From Ktedonosporobacter rubrisoli (GTDB lineage Bacteria; Chloroflexota; Ktedonobacteria; Ktedonobacterales; Ktedonobacteraceae), in the NCBI RefSeq assembly GCF_004208415.1, contig NZ_CP035758.1, positions 10,106,001 to 10,170,000 of the forward strand: a stretch of 64,000 nt of DNA, given 5' to 3'. The position numbers were made by a program, and so were the translations under genes. Every line of letters starts with the position of its first letter. Position 1 is the first letter of the stretch. The notes under the pieces were generated by a model. That model had not been told where the DNA came from and made no database searches. It saw only the letters and a program-made list of their open reading frames with translations. This document shows, piece by piece, positions 1-7,394 of this stretch.

Positions 1-162
1 GGGCCATTAATGGTTCGCTATCTAGCTCCACTTGATATTCCTGTTTCCATCTATATCAAGGAGCGCGATTGGGCTTTTCAACTAGAAGACTTGCAATTGC
101 CAACGGCAGAGCGAGCGTCATCCCAGAATATACAGCAGGATTACCAAGGATTCGATAGATGA
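1..162 (+). CDS. C-terminal end of an unidentified protein (5' end outside window)
   Basis: An open frame enters from the left edge and stops with TGA at 160-162, giving 53 residues without a start. It is polar, with a short stretch reading IPVSIYIKERDW. No family is recognisable from so little sequence. The next gene starts 10 bases downstream on the same strand, so the two are probably co-transcribed and belong to the same mobile element. Confidence 0.5.
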   Translation, partial: GPLMVRYLAPLDIPVSIYIKERDWAFQLEDLQLPTAERASSQNIQQDYQGFDR

Positions 163-172
163 AGGGACTACA

Positions 173-1009
173 ATGAAGCAATTTCGGAGTATTGAGAAAA
201 TCGATACTGCCATTCTTTACATACTGGAGCTTACATCTAGCATTTCGGTTCTTTTACTTGCATTCGGCCTGATAGCTAGCATGGTAAATGTTTTGACTAA
301 GGGCTCAATCCTTACTAATAACTTGTCTATGCAGGAGCTATGGGCTTGGACCCAATGTATTGCTATAGATGCGAGCGTCCCCGGTATGGTTATACGTACT
401 TTTCAGTATAAAACTCAGCAGGAGTATATAAAGTGTGCGCTTAACGGCTTACTTTCTTTGCTACTGCTCTTTACTGCTGCTATTGTGAGCAACATTGAGA
501 GCGTACAGCAGACATTAAGCCTAACACTAGAGGCAGCTTACATACATGTGTTCGTCCCGGTTGAAGTACTCATCTGGGTTCGCTCTCTGGCAATTGTGCT
601 ATTAATTGTGGCACATGCGTTGAGGCATGTGCATCAAGGAATAGATTCTAGTTCAGAGCAGACTTCCAAGTCAAAGCATGCGCCACAAACACTTGACCCG
701 GAACTCTTACGAACAGCTCTCTCACAAACTACTGTTTCGGAGGAAGAGCGATGCCTACAAGAGCTGCCCGCGCCAGATGGCGAACAGGAACGCGAACAAG
801 GGGCGAACATAGCCCAGGAAGCCAGTGAGGAGGATAAGCACGATGAAAAGGTTTATCAGGATGAACAAGAGGCGAATAACTTTGAGCGAGTGAAAACCTA
901 CCTTACAGATTTTCCTGGTTCGACTGATAGAGAAATTGCTCACGCTCTGTCCATTAGTGCGAGCACCGCGAACAAATGGAGGAAACGAGTACTCCGAGAA
1001 AATGATTAA
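173..1009 (+). CDS. Membrane protein with C-terminal helix-turn-helix
   Basis: 278 residues. Three or four hydrophobic segments can be seen (about residues 20-45, 85-108, 118-150), followed by an acidic, Glu/Gln-rich linker (about 160-235) and a C-terminal segment reading FPGSTDREIAHALSISAS, which has the look of a winged or simple helix-turn-helix (DREIAHAL..SASTANKWRKR). The architecture is a membrane-tethered DNA-binding protein, perhaps a sensor-regulator or a DNA-anchoring factor of the mobile element. The start ATG lies 10 bases after the preceding stop, and a perfect terminator follows at 1037. No named family is assigned. The HTH reading is an inference from residue pattern. Confidence 0.6.
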   Translation: MKQFRSIEKIDTAILYILELTSSISVLLLAFGLIASMVNVLTKGSILTNNLSMQELWAWTQCIAIDASVPGMVIRTFQYKTQQEYIKCALNGLLSLLLLFTAAIVSNIESVQQTLSLTLEAAYIHVFVPVEVLIWVRSLAIVLLIVAHALRHVHQGIDSSSEQTSKSKHAPQTLDPELLRTALSQTTVSEEERCLQELPAPDGEQEREQGANIAQEASEEDKHDEKVYQDEQEANNFERVKTYLTDFPGSTDREIAHALSISASTANKWRKRVLREND

Positions 1010-1036
1010 GTCTTTCTATAGTTCGTGACATAGCAG

Positions 1037-1070
1037 GAGCCTGGTTAACTCGACCAGGCTCTTCTTATTT
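1037..1070 (+). terminator. Rho-independent terminator
   Basis: Perfect 9-bp stem GAGCCTGGT / ACCAGGCTC (1037-1045 with 1053-1061) with a 7-base loop, followed by TTCTTATTT. It ends the transcript of the membrane/HTH gene at 1009. Confidence 0.85.
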
Positions 1071-1119
1071 CCAAAATCCTCGACAAGGGGTACTGCTATC
1101 AGCCCCTGGTTGGGGCGTC

Positions 1120-1334
1120 AGATCTATGTGCAGCGCTCCCTTCCGCTCGCTCTTCCAAGTGTATCACACGTCCTCGGGAGTGCAAGGCCAAGACGAGCCG
1201 CGCAAGAGCGCGGGCCTTGCACTCCCTGTGGGCGCGTGCTCCTGGTCGGCCAGAGGCGGAAAGGACCCCGCCCCAGAAGCTCCTCGGCGTCGATTGAGAC
1301 CCGCGCCGAGAAAGAAAGGATCAAAGTCATGTTG
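1120..1334 (+). repeat. Structured 5' leader, copy 1 (215 bp, before radC)
   Basis: This stretch is nearly identical to 2182-2396. Both copies run from AGA(T/C)CTATGTG to the ribosome site GAAAGGA and the first two codons ATG TTG of two otherwise unrelated genes. It folds strongly. A perfect 14-bp stem pairs 1176-1189 with 1213-1226, and inside it CCGCGC-AAGA-GCGCGG forms at 1198-1213. Two further 5-bp GC stems (GGCGG/CCGCC and CGGCG/CGCCG) precede the ribosome site. Reading frames across it are not conserved between copies, because a one-base indel falls just after the shared GACCCCGCCCC. A non-coding leader, regulatory RNA or recombination repeat is therefore more likely than a peptide. Confidence 0.8.
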
Positions 1335-1994
1335 GCGTATCAGAAACGCATCTTGGAAAGCATTCGGAAGAATGGAATCGGTCAGCTCACTGATGCTGAT
1401 CTACTAGTGATGATTTTATGGGGACGGGGAACCAAGAGAGACCATGAGTGGATATTGAAATCTCTTCGAACTATCACTGCAGAAAAAGGCAATGTTACCA
1501 ATTTGCTGAAAACAGATGCCGATGAATTGCTTTCGTATCAGTTTGACGAGATGAGCACAGCGCGCCTTCTGGCCCTCTTAGAGTTGATTCGCCGGCTTGC
1601 GCAGCCAGAGCCAAAAATCCAATCTATCACAAGCGCTTATGACGTCATATCTCTTATCGGCGCAGAAATGCGCCACCTTAACCATGAGGAAATGGCCGTC
1701 TTAGTCCTGGATAACAAGAATCATCTTGTTGCTAACATCAACATGTATCGTGGAACTGTAAACAGTTCAGTTTTACGAGCCTCAGAGGCCTTTCGCCCCG
1801 CCATTGTGCGTAACTGCCCCAACATCATTATCTGTCATAACCATCCATCTGGCGATCCTAATCCATCTCCCGAGGATATGACAGTCACGCGGGATCTGGT
1901 GGAGGCTGGGAAATTACTTAATATTGATGTACTTGATCATATTATTATCGGCAATCCCGGCTTTGTCAGCTTGCATGAAACCATGAAGTGGTGA
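1329..1994 (+). CDS. radC: RadC-like JAB/MPN-domain protein
   Basis: 221 residues from the ATG at 1329, chosen because GAAAGGA sits 8 bases upstream and because upstream sequence is a duplicated non-coding leader. The N-terminal half has the helical DNA-binding UPF0758 layout. The C-terminal half holds the metalloprotease-like JAMM motif HNHPSGDPNPSPED near residues 176-189 with the preceding catalytic-type Glu region (NHEEMAVLVLD). RadC-family proteins are common on plasmids and ICEs, often beside anti-restriction genes. Their biochemical role is not settled, and an old link to DNA repair is weak. A strong terminator follows at 2004. Confidence 0.9.
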   Translation: MLAYQKRILESIRKNGIGQLTDADLLVMILWGRGTKRDHEWILKSLRTITAEKGNVTNLLKTDADELLSYQFDEMSTARLLALLELIRRLAQPEPKIQSITSAYDVISLIGAEMRHLNHEEMAVLVLDNKNHLVANINMYRGTVNSSVLRASEAFRPAIVRNCPNIIICHNHPSGDPNPSPEDMTVTRDLVEAGKLLNIDVLDHIIIGNPGFVSLHETMKW

Positions 1995-2003
1995 TGATAC
2001 TGA

Positions 2004-2036
2004 GCGGGTACACCAATAAGGTGTATCCGCTTTTTT
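2004..2036 (+). terminator. Rho-independent terminator after radC
   Basis: Stem GCGGGTACACC / GGTGTATCCGC (one G-T pair) with a 5-base loop, followed by six T residues at 2031-2036. Confidence 0.9.
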
Positions 2037-2181
2037 ATGTTGTAAGGGAAAGAAAATGCAGCCCTATCGATTTTGAGACCCGTCAGGCTGCATTCTTCCC
2101 GCTATCAAGCAGGGTTGCGGATCAAAGCCGCAATAAAAGTATAACATATCCTCTCTTTTATGTACATGACTTGCCTTTGAT

Positions 2182-2396
2182 AGACCTATGTGCTGGCGCT
2201 CCTTTCCGCTCGCTCTTCCAAGTGTATCACACGTCCTCGGGAGCGCAAGGCCAAGACGAGCCGCGCAAGAGCGCGGACCTTGCACTCCCTGTGGGCGCGT
2301 GCTCCTGGCTGAACAGAGGCGGAAAGGACCCCGCCCCGTAGTTCATCGGCGTCGATTGAGACCCGCGCCGAGAAAGAAAGGATCAAAGTCATGTTG
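2182..2396 (+). repeat. Structured 5' leader, copy 2 (215 bp, before an unknown gene)
   Basis: Second copy of the leader at 1120-1334. About nine in ten positions agree. Differences cluster in a short segment (GGTCGGCCAG in copy 1 versus GGCTGAACAG here), in a one-base indel after GACCCCGCCCC, and at two positions of the 14-bp stem. Both stem changes give C-A mismatches on this strand but U-G wobbles on the other strand. The inner CCGCGC-AAGA-GCGCGG hairpin, the two 3' GC stems, the ribosome site and the ATGTTG start are unchanged. Confidence 0.8.
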
Positions 2397-2753
2397 ACCT
2401 ATCGTCCTCTTCCAGTTCGTACCGTGTCCCCTGTAGCTCGTCGGTTACATGCGCTGTTGCGGTATTGTCCAGGCTATAGCGAGGCATACGATAGCCCAAG
2501 CACCCGTCGTGCTCAGTGGGTGCTTGATGCACTTGAGCAGCTGAACCGTAGTGATCTTCCCCTTGGATGTCGCGATGCAGTTTATGAGTTACAGCAGTGT
2601 CATCTTCCAGCCTCTTTAACGCGGTATCTCAGCGTTGATCAGCTTTGCAAAATTATTGTTGAGCTGGGTCGCTACTGTGCTTATCGTAATGTAGCCGAGG
2701 AGGAATTCGCCCGAGAGCAGACACGAGGACGTTCGCGAAGTAGAGTTAGATAG
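2391..2753 (+). CDS. Unknown small protein behind the duplicated leader
   Basis: 120 residues, starting at the ATG that ends leader copy 2 (GAAAGGA 8 bases upstream). The protein is mostly helical in character, with a basic C-terminal tail (TRGRSRSRVR). No family is recognised. It shares only its first two codons (Met-Leu) with the RadC-like gene, although the two genes have the same 5' leader. A perfect terminator at 2763 makes it a single-gene transcript. Confidence 0.6.
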   Translation: MLTYRPLPVRTVSPVARRLHALLRYCPGYSEAYDSPSTRRAQWVLDALEQLNRSDLPLGCRDAVYELQQCHLPASLTRYLSVDQLCKIIVELGRYCAYRNVAEEEFAREQTRGRSRSRVR

Positions 2754-2762
2754 TCACATCGG

Positions 2763-2789
2763 GGGAACCGAGTATATCGGTTCCCTTTT
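2763..2789 (+). terminator. Rho-independent terminator
   Basis: Perfect stem GGGAACCGA / TCGGTTCCC (2763-2771 with 2777-2785), five-base loop, then TTTTA. Confidence 0.85.
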
Positions 2790-2916
2790 ATGATCCTTCG
2801 ATTTCACTGAATACGCAACGATCTCCTGAAGCCACACCTCCACAGCCAATTGCAATGTCAGAAATGCGTCAAAAAGCTTCTTTGCAAAAAGAGTTTGCTA
2901 TTTCAGAAAAGTTTTG

Positions 2917-2970
2917 GTATACTCTATTTACAAGGTAAACCATAGTATACCAGAGAATTTATTAGTATAC
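2917..2970 (+). promoter_or_regulatory. Three GTATAC operator-like sites
   Basis: The 6-bp palindrome GTATAC occurs at 2917-2922, 2945-2950 and 2965-2970, just upstream of the DNA-binding coiled-coil gene at 2993. The flanks are alike at the last two sites (ATAGTATACCAG, TTAGTATACTTC). The same hexamer occurs twice before the RHH gene at 13753, so this is a candidate operator for one or both proteins. Confidence 0.55.
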
Positions 2971-2992
2971 TTCTAGAAAAGGAGCGTTGAAA

Positions 2993-3865
2993 ATGGCAAC
3001 CGAAGTGTTTTCTGTCAAGGTCAGCGATGAACTAAAAAGCAAGATCAAAGCACTCATGGACGCGTCTGGAATGCAAGGCCAGGGATTCATGGAACAAATT
3101 ATTCATATCTACGAGTTGAATACGGCAAAGGAGCTCATGCCTTCTGCAGCTGCTGACGTTGCAGAGCTGCAAGCTGTAACCAGAAGAATGAATGATATAT
3201 TTATGAATCTGATTGAGCGAAATGTCAATCTGATGGCAGATAGGGATAATACCCACAAAGAGGATCTTGAAGAAAAAGACAAAATGATCGCCTTGATACA
3301 GGAAAGGCTCATTGATACGCTAGCGGAAGTCGAGCGTTTGAAAAAAGAGCAGGACACTTTGCTCAGCCAGTACCAAGAGTTGCAGGAAGCAATAGCCCAA
3401 TCTGAGAGCCGAGTACAGGAGCAAGAACGAAGCTATTGGGATCTGTTAGGCTCCAAAGAGGAACTGATCAAAGAGTATCGAGGGAAGAATGACACGCTTA
3501 CCGGCCTCGTCAAGGAATACTCTGCATTCAAAGACCAAAACAAAGGGCTTACCGACAGCATTGAGACACTCAAGAAAGAAATCGAAGCACTCAAAGAGCA
3601 GATTGGGGAAAAAGCACAAAGCGAAGAGAGCCTCAGATCTGAAATGGAGCGCATGGAAAGTCAGCACGAAGTTGCTCTGTTAAAGGCACAAATGGAACAA
3701 GAGCGGGCTACTCTTGCTCTCCGAGAAAAACACCAGAGCAGGATAGAGGAACTCACTCACGAACATAATGCAAAGATTGATGAATACAACAAGAGAGTAA
3801 GAGAGCTTTTTGATCAGATCGAAAGCATCCGAACTGGGAAGAGAGGTTTACCTGAAAGCACCTAG
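2993..3865 (+). CDS. DNA-binding coiled-coil protein (KfrA/partition-like)
   Basis: 290 residues from the ATG at 2993 (GGAG 8 bases upstream; a TTG at 2987 would add two residues). Residues 1-45 have the pattern of a small DNA-binding domain (VFSVKVSDELKSKIKALMD, then a second helix ending in IIHIYELN). Residues 60-285 form an almost unbroken, highly charged heptad coiled coil. A DNA-binding head plus long coiled coil is typical of plasmid and ICE partition or nucleoid-like proteins such as KfrA; sequence identity to KfrA is not claimed. The GTATAC sites in front suggest autoregulation. Confidence 0.65.
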   Translation: MATEVFSVKVSDELKSKIKALMDASGMQGQGFMEQIIHIYELNTAKELMPSAAADVAELQAVTRRMNDIFMNLIERNVNLMADRDNTHKEDLEEKDKMIALIQERLIDTLAEVERLKKEQDTLLSQYQELQEAIAQSESRVQEQERSYWDLLGSKEELIKEYRGKNDTLTGLVKEYSAFKDQNKGLTDSIETLKKEIEALKEQIGEKAQSEESLRSEMERMESQHEVALLKAQMEQERATLALREKHQSRIEELTHEHNAKIDEYNKRVRELFDQIESIRTGKRGLPEST

Positions 3866-3998
3866 CGCTACCCCGGCTCGTTAAGCAATGTCGCTTCGAT
3901 ACTTCTGATCGATCCGAAGGGAAGGAAACACCACCTATGAAATCGCTGTAGCCGCAGCCTATGCTGCAGCTCTATCTGCAGAGGAACAATACAAGAAG

Positions 3999-4283
3999 AT
4001 GGAAGCTTATGCTGCAGAGATCAAGGCTCAAACCGCGATCGACCTGGAGCGCGGGCGTAATGAAGTAAATAGGTTGCGATCTGAGCTTGCTTCTACGATA
4101 GCTGAGGCTCATAAACGCGCTGAGGCTGAGCGCGCAGAGAATCATATCCTATTAGAAAGGGAGCGCGGCGAAGTAAATAAATTGCGATCTGAGCTCTTAT
4201 CGTTGGTAATCCATGAACGTGAACGCTCAACTACCAATCAGGAGGTTCATCCTCCAAAGCTAGGAGGAGATACAACTAGTTAG
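3999..4283 (+). CDS. Short coiled-coil protein, probably 5'-truncated
   Basis: 94 residues from the ATG at 3999, highly charged, with an internal duplication: the pattern ER-x-(N/G)EVN(R/K)LRSEL appears twice about 40 residues apart. The reading frame stays open and looks coding for about 30 codons upstream (an Ala-rich run reading AVAAAYAAALSAEEQY), but there is no start codon before an in-frame TGA near 3906. No good ribosome site precedes 3999. It may be a remnant that lost its 5' end, or use a non-standard start. It resembles a tail fragment of proteins like the neighbour at 2993. The gap up to 4449 holds only the palindrome listed at 4350. Confidence 0.4.
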   Translation: MEAYAAEIKAQTAIDLERGRNEVNRLRSELASTIAEAHKRAEAERAENHILLERERGEVNKLRSELLSLVIHERERSTTNQEVHPPKLGGDTTS

Positions 4284-4349
4284 ATTGGTGATGCTTCAGC
4301 CGTATGAAGCGGCTTCTACTTATGGAATGTTTTCTATGGATGGTCCATT

Positions 4350-4375
4350 TAGGACCCCCTATTTAGGGAGTCCTA
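4350..4375. promoter_or_regulatory. Imperfect 12-bp palindrome
   Basis: TAGGACCCCCTA pairs with TAGGGAGTCCTA across a two-base centre, with one mismatch. The left arm can instead pair with the preceding GGTCC (4342-4346), so two alternative hairpins exist. It lies 75 bases before the gene at 4450, in AT-rich DNA, and could be an operator or a leader structure. Confidence 0.4.
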
Positions 4376-4449
4376 ATTTGAATAATTACATTAATAAATA
4401 TATCTGTTAGAATAATCGCGAAATGAAGGAAAGGGCATATCATGTATAG

Positions 4450-5604
4450 GTGCTAAAAGATATATTTCAAAAAGCTGCGTGGATCGAAGCATTCAGGGTT
4501 TTTGCATTTAGTCGTGTGTTACTTATTTCCCTCACGTTTGTCGCGCAGCGGTTTCCCCTAAACGGACAAACTATTCCACGCAACTGTGTATCCTCAAACG
4601 ATTGCCTATTATCTTGGTTTCACTTTGATGTCTTGGCTTTTACAAGTATTGCCCAGCACGGTTATACTCATATACAGGATACGGTCTTTTTTCCTCTTTG
4701 GCCATTGATCTTACGCTTACATCTCCTATTTGGGGCAAACGTTATCAGTGCTTATCTAACTGGCCTTTTCCTGGCCAACCTCTGTTTTTATCTAGCGCTA
4801 GTAATGCTCTATCTCCTGATTGGTAAGCTATTTGATCCTATTATTGCGCGAAATTCGCTCTTCTATATTTCATTTAGCCCATATGCGCTTTATTTTTTTG
4901 CTGCCTACAGCGAATCGCTTTTCCTGCTGCTCTCTCTAGCCGTATTCATTTGTTTAGAACATGAGTATTGGAACCTAGCTGGAGTCTTTGGAGGGCTTGC
5001 AGCGCTTACGCGCTCACAAGGTTTTTTGCTGGTAGTACCTTTTATTGTTGTGGTTGTCCAATATATACAGAGCAACCAAAGAAGCTGGAGACAAAAGCTA
5101 AGAGCTGCTATACCTGTAGTGTTTATTCCTCTGGGAATAATTATATACGTTGCCTATTTAGGGTATACTTTCCACGATCCTCTAGCGTTTAGTACCCAGG
5201 AGGCAACGTTTTGGCATCGTCAATTGACCTTTCCATTGATTACTGTTTTTAGATCCTTTCAGACCTTCTTTAGCTCATATACAGTAGACGTGATCATTCT
5301 TAATTGCATAAATATCCTATTGGTACTGCTTGTAACTATGGCTCTGGTCTTTAGCTGGAGACGTCTTCCGCTCCACTACACCCTCTTTACTCTAATAACG
5401 CTACTTTTTGACATGAGTTACCCCCAGGGGGTGATCGAACCTCTGGCGGCCTTTGGCCGTTATCTTATCGTGATCTTCCCTCTCTTCATTTTGCTTGCTA
5501 TTTATGGCAAAAAGCCGCAATTTGATCATCTTATTCTTATCTGCTTTCTGCCTCTCTTAGGGATAAACATCGTGCTGTTTACCAGCCATTACTGGCTAGC
5601 ATAA
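4450..5604 (+). CDS. PIG-V/Gpi18-like integral membrane mannosyltransferase
   Basis: 384 residues starting with GTG at 4450. About ten hydrophobic helices span the protein. The first extracytoplasmic loop has the signature DVLAFTSIAQHGYTH, matching the D-x(3)-Y/F-x(2)-IA-x(2)-GY pattern of the PIG-V / COG5542 mannosyltransferases, followed by FFPLWPLILRL, and later FFAAYSESLFLLL and AALTRSQGFLLV, also typical of that family. These GT-C enzymes transfer mannose from a lipid-linked donor at the membrane. On a mobile element it is cargo, perhaps altering surface glycans or glycoproteins. The ribosome site is poor (GGAAAGGG lies more than 10 bases upstream). Confidence 0.75.
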   Translation: MLKDIFQKAAWIEAFRVFAFSRVLLISLTFVAQRFPLNGQTIPRNCVSSNDCLLSWFHFDVLAFTSIAQHGYTHIQDTVFFPLWPLILRLHLLFGANVISAYLTGLFLANLCFYLALVMLYLLIGKLFDPIIARNSLFYISFSPYALYFFAAYSESLFLLLSLAVFICLEHEYWNLAGVFGGLAALTRSQGFLLVVPFIVVVVQYIQSNQRSWRQKLRAAIPVVFIPLGIIIYVAYLGYTFHDPLAFSTQEATFWHRQLTFPLITVFRSFQTFFSSYTVDVIILNCINILLVLLVTMALVFSWRRLPLHYTLFTLITLLFDMSYPQGVIEPLAAFGRYLIVIFPLFILLAIYGKKPQFDHLILICFLPLLGINIVLFTSHYWLA

Positions 5605-5713
5605 GAACTACCTTTTCCTTGTCTCGTGCCATTTAAGTGTTTAAGCTCCAGAGGCAAGAGCTGTCTTTGTGCGTCTACCTTCAACTTCCTCAATTCTTCC
5701 CTCTTTATAAGCC

Positions 5714-5760
5714 GTGGAGTGAACCCATTTTGCGCTCTTGGGTTCGCTCCACCGTTTTCT
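5714..5760. terminator. Terminator in the 5605-6002 gap
   Basis: Stem GTGGAGTGAACCC / GGGTTCGCTCCAC (5714-5726 with 5740-5752, one G-T pair) followed by CGTTTTCT. It separates the mannosyltransferase from the transfer operon. The remaining 240 bases before 6003 presumably carry the transfer-operon promoter, but no convincing -35/-10 pair stands out. Confidence 0.75.
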
Positions 5761-6002
5761 TGTGACGTCCATTGATCTTGAGAAGGGCCTACACGAGAAA
5801 AAAGTTACTGTGTCCTGGCAGGAAGAGTAAGTTTTTAGCGCCTCTTTTACATTTCCTAGATAAGATAGTAAGACGAGGTATAAGAAGCTGAATATAGGTA
5901 ATATGGGTACTCGACCTCGAAAAAATGAAAGATAATGGGAAATACAGATAAACTAATGTTTGCATGGAATGTGTGCCTCTGTAGTTCTGATTAGATCAAG
6001 AT

Positions 6003-7037
6003 GTGTCAATGAAATATAGTCGCTCGTTGTTGCCAGATGCACTCTTTTTAGCAGTGCTCTTACTGTTTTTACTGCTTGGCTTGTTCCTTGGCCTTTTGTC
6101 ATCCTTCTATGGCTGGACATTTGGCGTAGAAGTACATCATTTTTTGGCCTATATACCAAGGGTATTTTCCTCTCTACAGTCTGCCTCTATTGTTGATCAG
6201 CTTGCGGATCTTGCACAGCAGGTTATTCAGTGGCTTGGAAGACAAGGTAGTATATTGTGGTACACAGATCCGCAAGCCACTTATAACAATGATAACGTTA
6301 AAGAAATATGGAGCGTTGTCCTAGCGGTCTCTGACAGCACTGTTGGGATTTTCATAGCGCTTGCGGGCTATCAGATCATTTTAGGTGGCTACGGTCCCCG
6401 TTATGTCTCAGCTCTGGAGGAACTCCCTCGCTTAATTTTTTCAGCCATAGGGGCAAATATAAGTTTAATTTTTGCTCAGTTTTGGATTGAATTAAACAAT
6501 TTGCTATGTACTGTAATACTAGCACAGATAAAAATTCCTCCTTTATCCACACTTTCAGCTATTGTTCCTGTGGTAGCGACGAGTATAGTGTTGCTACCTC
6601 TTGTTTTCTTATTAATTGTTTTAGTAGTTATTCTCGCTATACAGATGGCGGTAAGGCTGGCCATCATTATCCTACTCATAGTGTGCATGCCAGCACTGTT
6701 TTTAATGTTAGCAAATAGGCATACAGCGGCAATTGGCCAATCAGGCATTATGTCCTATATTTCCGCTGTTTTCTCGCAAACACTTCAAGTCACCGTAATT
6801 ATTTTAGGCATTAATGTTCTCTTACCATTTGTGATGGCGAGCTTTGGTCAGTCAACGGCCTTAGCTCCACTTGCGAATCTGGTGGCGGGGATTGCGTTAC
6901 TTTGGGTTACTCTGAGGATTCCTGGAATGTTAAGAAGTTGGGCGCTACAGCCTGTTGCCGAGAGCGGCCAAGTTGCCTCCCGCCTTATTTTTGGTTCAAT
7001 TACACAATTTGTTTTCTTTAACCCAAAGAAGATTTAG
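6003..7037 (+). CDS. VirB6/TrbL-like polytopic membrane protein of the conjugation channel
   Basis: 344 residues from GTG 6003 (ATG at 6009 is an alternative; no clear ribosome site). Six or more transmembrane segments: near 14-36, 110-130, 140-165, 185-225, 250-280 and 285-305, with a soluble N-terminal region. Position directly before a VirB2-like protein and a VirB4 ATPase is the usual place of the VirB6/TrbL/CD1112-type channel component in monoderm type IV secretion systems. Membership is inferred from topology and context; no sequence motif proves it. Confidence 0.65.
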   Translation: MSMKYSRSLLPDALFLAVLLLFLLLGLFLGLLSSFYGWTFGVEVHHFLAYIPRVFSSLQSASIVDQLADLAQQVIQWLGRQGSILWYTDPQATYNNDNVKEIWSVVLAVSDSTVGIFIALAGYQIILGGYGPRYVSALEELPRLIFSAIGANISLIFAQFWIELNNLLCTVILAQIKIPPLSTLSAIVPVVATSIVLLPLVFLLIVLVVILAIQMAVRLAIIILLIVCMPALFLMLANRHTAAIGQSGIMSYISAVFSQTLQVTVIILGINVLLPFVMASFGQSTALAPLANLVAGIALLWVTLRIPGMLRSWALQPVAESGQVASRLIFGSITQFVFFNPKKI

Positions 7038-7049
7038 AGGAGAACAATT

Positions 7050-7394
7050 ATGAGCGATCCGTTTCCTACACTTACAAATTTCTTAGGGGATCTGTTGCTG
7101 TACTTGATTTTTATCGGGATCATTCTTGCTACAATCAGTGCGGTTGTGTCTGGAATATTATTCCTACCAATTTTTGGTGCTGGCGAGCGGCGGAAGGAGA
7201 TTGCTGGCATAGCGCTGAGAGCGACCGTAGCTGGATTGATCGTAATTTTACTCGCTCTTCCAGCACGCAATGCTTTATTACATTATTTTTCGCTTCCAAA
7301 GCAAATGCCAGCAATACCTACTGTTCCGGTTGGTACCCCAACACCATCGGTTCCGGCTGCAACTCCGACCCCCACTCCTACCCAGGGGCAATGA
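7050..7394 (+). CDS. VirB2/TrbC-like small membrane protein with Pro/Thr tail
   Basis: 114 residues, ribosome site AGAGGAG before ATG 7050. Two hydrophobic helices (about 12-42 and 55-75) are separated by a short charged loop (GAGERRKEIAG), the layout of VirB2/TrbC pilin-like subunits and of T4SS small membrane proteins. The last 35 residues are a low-complexity Pro/Thr/Val/Ala tail (TPTPSVPAATPTPTPTQGQ), likely surface-exposed. Its stop overlaps the start of virB4 (ATGA), so translation is coupled. Confidence 0.6.
   Translation: MSDPFPTLTNFLGDLLLYLIFIGIILATISAVVSGILFLPIFGAGERRKEIAGIALRATVAGLIVILLALPARNALLHYFSLPKQMPAIPTVPVGTPTPSVPAATPTPTPTQGQ

Noticed and set aside
1110..1328. N-terminal extension of the RadC-like protein by about 73 residues
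   Set aside because: It translates the duplicated leader, whose reading frame is not conserved in the second copy; ATG 1329 has a good ribosome site.
1988..2341. 117-codon rightward frame
   Set aside because: It runs through the radC terminator and into leader copy 2, with unnatural composition.
2391..2753. Toxin or anti-restriction protein based on its neighbour RadC
   Set aside because: No motif supports it; context alone is not enough.
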